DNA of 64,000 nt from Flaveria trinervia (taxonomy: Eukaryota > Streptophyta > Magnoliopsida > Asterales > Asteraceae). Within the stretch, counting starts at the first letter, position 1, and each line of letters starts with the position of its first letter. The notes under the pieces were generated by a model. That model ran no database searches. It worked only from the letters and a program-made list of their open reading frames with translations, and was not told where the DNA came from. This document shows, piece by piece, positions 59,936 through 64,000 of the stretch. The position numbers and the translations under genes are program-made. Location of the stretch: the NCBI GenBank assembly GCA_025506515.1, contig CM046452.1, forward strand, positions 97,986,811 to 98,050,810, given 5' to 3'.

Positions 59936-61407
59936 TTGGATTAATTCGGACTTTTTTTTCGGATGTAATTGCTGTTGATTATGAAGATAGTGATAATCGA
60001 TTAGGGACCAGGAGGTTTGACTGCATCTACGTGTTGGATTGTTTTATAAGAAATTGATAGGGTAGACGCTAGCGATGGTAGTTTACTTGTGTTTGAAGTT
60101 TCGTGTCAATAGAGCGATTCGGTGATTGTATCGGTGACTGAGGATACGGTTGAAGTTCTAAACCTTTTTGTGAACAAGATGAACGATTGTTTTCAAACGT
60201 TGTTGAATTTTTATCACATTGAGAAATTGGTGTTACCTACGTGTTGGTTCGTTTTATGCTTCATTAATTTGTAGGAGGAGCTGTACTTTGACTTCAAATC
60301 AAAATTGGAATATGTTTAAGTTTTACTGTAAAGGATACAGTATTCTGAATAAAATAGTTCATGATTAGAAAATTGTTTTAGGTGCCGTGATTGAAACATT
60401 GTTGTGTAGTAATCTCGGTTTGTATTTGATGCACACTAGTTTTAACATCAGAGAACTTTTAGTCATCTCTTCATCTTCTGTGAAAGAGAACAGAGAAGTG
60501 GGGGTGGGGGGTTACCTTTTGGAGGTTGGCTTTATGATATTGTTTAGCGTTTAGTGTTGACCAGAGTTATTATGCATTTGTGCTAGGGTTGGTATCATCA
60601 AAGTATAGATACTTCTAATAGTTTGCTGTACTAAATATTGGTAATGCTAAATCTCATTTTTTATGTTCCTGGTTGATGTTAGCTCTAATACAAGTCCCTT
60701 GTGGATATGTGTTCATCTTAAGAAACGAGGAGAATTCCTAAGCTTTTCTTTTATCATTATTATTATTATTATTATTTTAAATTCTATTGACTAAAACTTT
60801 GACAGACATCAGAATGTCTAATTCAAGACTAAAGCACTAAAATTCATTCATTAATCAGATCAAGACCATCAGGTAAGCATACTTCTTTCTTAAAATTGTT
60901 TTACCTTATGTGGTTGGTTGGTCAGTATTTCCTGAATTTTTTACAATAGAGAAGGCACTTAAGTTGGTAAACATTGAATTTGTGGAACCACTTGTTTTCC
61001 CTCTTTTAAGTTAATCGTACTCTCTTAGGGTAACGTTACAATAGAGTTATTGAACAAATAAGTTACAAACAAGTTATCTTACGAGAAGCATTAACACAAA
61101 AACCGGTTAAGTTGTCAACCAATTAAGTTGTTTAGAACTTGAGTAAACTTGCAGTTAGTTGGTAGTCTAAAATGATCAACAATTAAGAACATGAACAAGG
61201 ATTTTCCAGATAAAAACAGCACATCTAATGTTTCATCATCTGTCAAAAGGAACCTTGGAGGTCAGTTGCTAACCTTATGAGCTCTTAATTTTGACCCATT
61301 TGCGCACCAGGCTTCTCTTACTTTGATTGAGCTATACAAGAAATTTGAGTCCCAAAATACTAGCATGTTTTACCCTTCAGAATTATGAAGACGCTTCGAT
61401 TTTTCTT

Positions 61408-61602
61408 AAAAAAAAGGTCGTACCCGGTGCTTGCTTAGCATCTGCTTTGCGCAGGGTGTGGGGAGGGGCCAGATTGCTCTACTATTTGATGCACGCAGCC
61501 TTACCCTACACTTTGTACATGCGGCTGTTTTTCATGGCTTGAACCTATGACCTTGAGGCCACAAAGCAACAACTCTACCATTTGCTTTAAGGCCCACCCT
61601 TG
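61408..61602 (-). mobile_element. Au-like SINE
   Basis: On the minus strand it reads GGGCCTTAAAGCAAATGGTAG (box A-like), then AGGTCATAGGTTCAAGCC (box B-like), then the conserved body GGGTAAGGCTGCGTGCATC, CCCCTCCCCACACCCTGCGC and GGTACGACC, ending in a short T/A tract. Those body phrases match the pattern I know for the plant Au SINE family, which is tRNA-derived and Pol III-transcribed. It lies in the second leader intron of the RMD5-like gene in antisense orientation. No clear target duplication was found. Confidence 0.8.
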
Positions 61603-62440
61603 TTTTTGCGATTATCTTTACATAAAAAAGGCCTAAGTCTAATTTTGCTCTTTCTGCTTTGCTGGCCATAAGCCATTGCTTGATCCTTTTTTTTCCCCGT
61701 ATTTTGAAATATACCGAGCTTAAAGCTACTTATGGGCATATTTCAGTAAATGTGTTTAGCCTCTTAGTTTTTGGTTTATATATAATGAGTACATAAGTTA
61801 TGATTCTTGCAATTCATAGCCTTGTAGTTTCAAACACATGGTATGTTCTTTATATTGACGATTCATTATAATAAATTATAGTGATACGCAACATCTTGTT
61901 ACGTGAATGATTGAATATGAGGGAAAAACGATTAATTCCAGAAAGCTTGGTAGGTGAAGCTAAAGATGGTATCAGTTTGGAGAACAATGTCTGGAACATT
62001 ACATTTTATTTGATGTTGTGGTCCATAATTGATATGATCTTGTTGCACAATATAAATCTCTTGCAGAGTTCTATAATTAGATTCTATGGTGATTCTACTT
62101 GGACATATAAGCAAATCCTGAATATTTTGTTAGTAAACCTTTTTTTCTTACACCAAATGGAGCTATATTTTTATCATGCCCATTAAGAATCAGGTCACAA
62201 CATTTCTTGGATACGTCTGATACAAGATGAACCTCCAAACTACAGGCTTTTAAACTGAAATAAAAGTATCAACATCACACATCATATTACACTAGTTATT
62301 ATTAGCAGTTAAAATATTCAATATGTGCTTATGGGAACTTTAATTGCTTTGAATCAGACAACAACTAAGGATTTCGTCCTTATATTGTAGGTTATTATCT
62401 CATAAACGGAATAAAGCTAGAAGTGCCAGGTATTTTGATA

Positions 62441-63592
62441 ATGGAACTGAACTCCATCAAAGATGCATTTGATCGGGTCACAAAGAAGCAAAAGGTTTCA
62501 TTATCTAAATCTCAGGAAACCATCGAACACATCAGCCAAGAATTTGAGCTGGCATTATTAGGAATTAAGTCTGCAGCTCCTCGACCTGATCACAACTTAA
62601 TCCTGAGTGAACTAAAGGCAAAGTTAAAGGAGATGGCCCCACTTGGTCAACTAGAAGCCACTCAAAAGGAATTAAATCTTGCTATGACCAAATACACTAA
62701 GCTTCTCGAGAAACAATTAAATCCTGATATATCAAAGTCTTACAGGAACGTTGACTTTGACTTTCACACAGTCAACCAGATAATAGCTAGTCACATGTAC
62801 CGTGAAGGCATGTTTGATGTTGGTGATTGCTTTGTAAATGAATCCCACGAGGAACTGGTCATCGATAAGAAAACTCACTTTCTAGAAATGTATCAAATAC
62901 TCGAGTCAATGAAATCCCGGGACCTGGGTCCTGCTTTAAAATGGGCCACCGCCAACCACGAGAAGCTCCAACAAAACGGATCGGACATTGAACTCAAACT
63001 CCATCGTTTACAGTTCATGGAGATTCTTAAACTTGGTCATAGAGATGAAGCTCTGAAATACATGAGAACTTGCATCTCCCCCTTTTCCAACCAACATTTC
63101 TCCGAAATCCAGAAGCTAATGGCGTGTCTTCTATGGACTGGAAAGCTGGAGTCCTCTCCGTATATCGAGCTTGTTTCACCAAGCCATTGGGCCAAGCTGG
63201 CCCACGAACTCGCCCAACAATTCTGCAATCTCTTGGGCGAGTCTTACCAAAGCCCATTAAGTGTAACAGTTGCAGCTGGAGTTCAAGCACTACCAACTCT
63301 TCTAAAGCTGGTGAGTGTGATGACAGGAAAGAAACAAGAATGGCATACTATGAAGCAGTTACCTGTGCCTGTGGATTTGGATCAAGAGTTTCAGTTTCAC
63401 TCGATATTTGTGTGCCCGGTGAGCCGTGATCAGGCTAGTGAAGAAAACCCGCCGATGCTGATGTCATGCGGGCATGTGCTTTGCAAACAGTCGATAACTA
63501 AGTTGTCTAAAAACAACAGCACAAGGCCTTTCAAGTGTCCATATTGCCCTACAGAGGTAGAAGTGGGTCAGTGCAAGCAACTGCACTTTTAA
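62441..63592 (+). CDS. RMD5: RMD5/GID2 homolog, E3 ubiquitin ligase subunit of the GID/CTLH complex
   Basis: A single coding exon of 383 codons. The start MELNSIKDAFDRV matches the family N-terminus; an in-frame ATG six codons upstream (62423) is less likely because it precedes the usual start and may lie before a splice acceptor. The first 110 residues are helical, followed by NQIIASHMYREGMFDVGDCF (LisH-like), a CTLH-type region (FLEMYQILESMKSRDLGPALKWA) and a CRA-like segment. The C-terminus holds a degenerate RING: CPVSRDQ, MSCGHVLCKQ, KCPYCP, ending QLHF. Homologs form the catalytic pair of the GID/CTLH ubiquitin ligase; cytosolic or nuclear action is inferred from the family. All expected metal-binding Cys/His of this degenerate type are present. 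Confidence 0.93.
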   Translation: MELNSIKDAFDRVTKKQKVSLSKSQETIEHISQEFELALLGIKSAAPRPDHNLILSELKAKLKEMAPLGQLEATQKELNLAMTKYTKLLEKQLNPDISKSYRNVDFDFHTVNQIIASHMYREGMFDVGDCFVNESHEELVIDKKTHFLEMYQILESMKSRDLGPALKWATANHEKLQQNGSDIELKLHRLQFMEILKLGHRDEALKYMRTCISPFSNQHFSEIQKLMACLLWTGKLESSPYIELVSPSHWAKLAHELAQQFCNLLGESYQSPLSVTVAAGVQALPTLLKLVSVMTGKKQEWHTMKQLPVPVDLDQEFQFHSIFVCPVSRDQASEENPPMLMSCGHVLCKQSITKLSKNNSTRPFKCPYCPTEVEVGQCKQLHF

Positions 63593-64000
63593 TATGTGCA
63601 TTGTGTGTTGTATGTTACTTGTATCAAGGTACTCTTCTCTCCCATTTTATTTCTTTTAAGAATTCCACTCAGTTGTTGTTAGTAATATCTCTGTTTTTTT
63701 TTTCTTTTTACCCTGCATAATTCTTTAAAAAGTATTGTGTAAATGGTTTAAAACACGTCAATTATTAAGAAATAGTGTTTATATGGTTCTTGTGGTAGTT
63801 TACTTTCAATTAGTTGTGTATTGAATGTCTTCTCTATATATGTTGTTGAAGATTGATTTAAAATATATATGTTGGAGAAAATCATGAAAACAGCATTAGA
63901 ACATTTCATGCATATAGTTTATTAGATGCTCGAATCATTGATCTTAATATCTTGTGTGCTTAAACCTTACATATATTCATTTTTTACGTGAATAGAGACA
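63593..64000 (+). other. 3' UTR and downstream sequence of the RMD5-like gene
   Basis: No coding frame is supported. AT-rich with T-runs; possible polyadenylation signals but none that stands out. Confidence 0.5.

Larger units (their letters stand above)
59680..62440 (+). other. 5' UTR exons and introns of the RMD5-like gene
   Basis: A CT-rich leader ends at donor CACTG|GTAAGA (59788/59789). A second leader exon at 60806-60872 is framed by gacag| and ag|gtaagc. The CDS exon probably starts at 62391 (tattgtag|) or 62430 (gtgccag|). The leader introns hold an (ATT)n tract and a SINE. All of this is inferred from splice signals. Confidence 0.5.

Noticed and set aside
59836..60057. 73-codon frame with a poly-Tyr run
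   Set aside because: Translation of the (ATT)n tract in a leader intron.
61327..61542. 71-codon plus-strand frame
   Set aside because: It crosses the antisense SINE in an intron and has no protein signature.
63027..63429. Overlapping frames inside the RMD5-like exon
   Set aside because: Shadows of the 62441-63592 coding frame, which matches the family from end to end.

Overview
The window is nuclear DNA of a flowering plant. Genes with GT-AG introns are separated by AT-rich spacers and by Ty3, Ty1-copia and Mutator-like elements. The copia element has an extra ORF after pol that I associate with Asteraceae (daisy family), so a composite is my best guess, but the sequence does not prove it. 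No rRNA, true tRNA gene, CRISPR array or operon was seen.

Layout. 1-4174 (+) is the 3' part of a Ty3 chromovirus (element A): RNase H, integrase, chromodomain-like tail and a 2.17 kb LTR. 4175-10403 (-) is a second, decayed Ty3 element (B) with two LTR copies; gag and part of one LTR are deleted. 10404-19700 is AT-rich, gene-free spacer. 20470-22818 (+) encodes an acidic, repeat-filled, single-pass membrane protein. 23305-25170 (-) is cytochrome c oxidase subunit 6a. 26448-28692 (-) is alpha-tubulin, complete except for one missing base. 31375-37934 (-) is a kinesin-8 motor with 16 coding exons and a MITE in one intron. 38856-44051 is a complete 5,196 bp Mutator-like element with a perfect 9-bp target duplication. 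It carries a broken FAR1-type transposase joined to an OTU protease domain, an ATHILA ORF1-like gene, and phased palindrome arrays at both ends. 47632-58436 (-) is a large copia element with an extra 3' ORF and an internal promoter-like region; a solo Ty3 LTR of element A's family (55303-58131) sits in its reverse transcriptase catalytic motif. 62441-63592 (+) encodes the RMD5/GID2 E3 ubiquitin ligase subunit, with 5' UTR introns reaching back to about 59680.

The host genes are unrelated housekeeping or cytoskeletal functions (respiration, microtubules, microtubule motor, protein degradation) and do not form a pathway cluster. Intron-exon structures of COX6A, tubulin and kinesin were built base by base and keep frame, apart from the tubulin deletion.

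The most notable signals are the Mutator-like element and its 22-bp phased palindromes, the tRNA-like Pol III promoter module shared by two LTRs of one family, the copia internal promoter upstream of its extra ORF, and the isolated tubulin frameshift.
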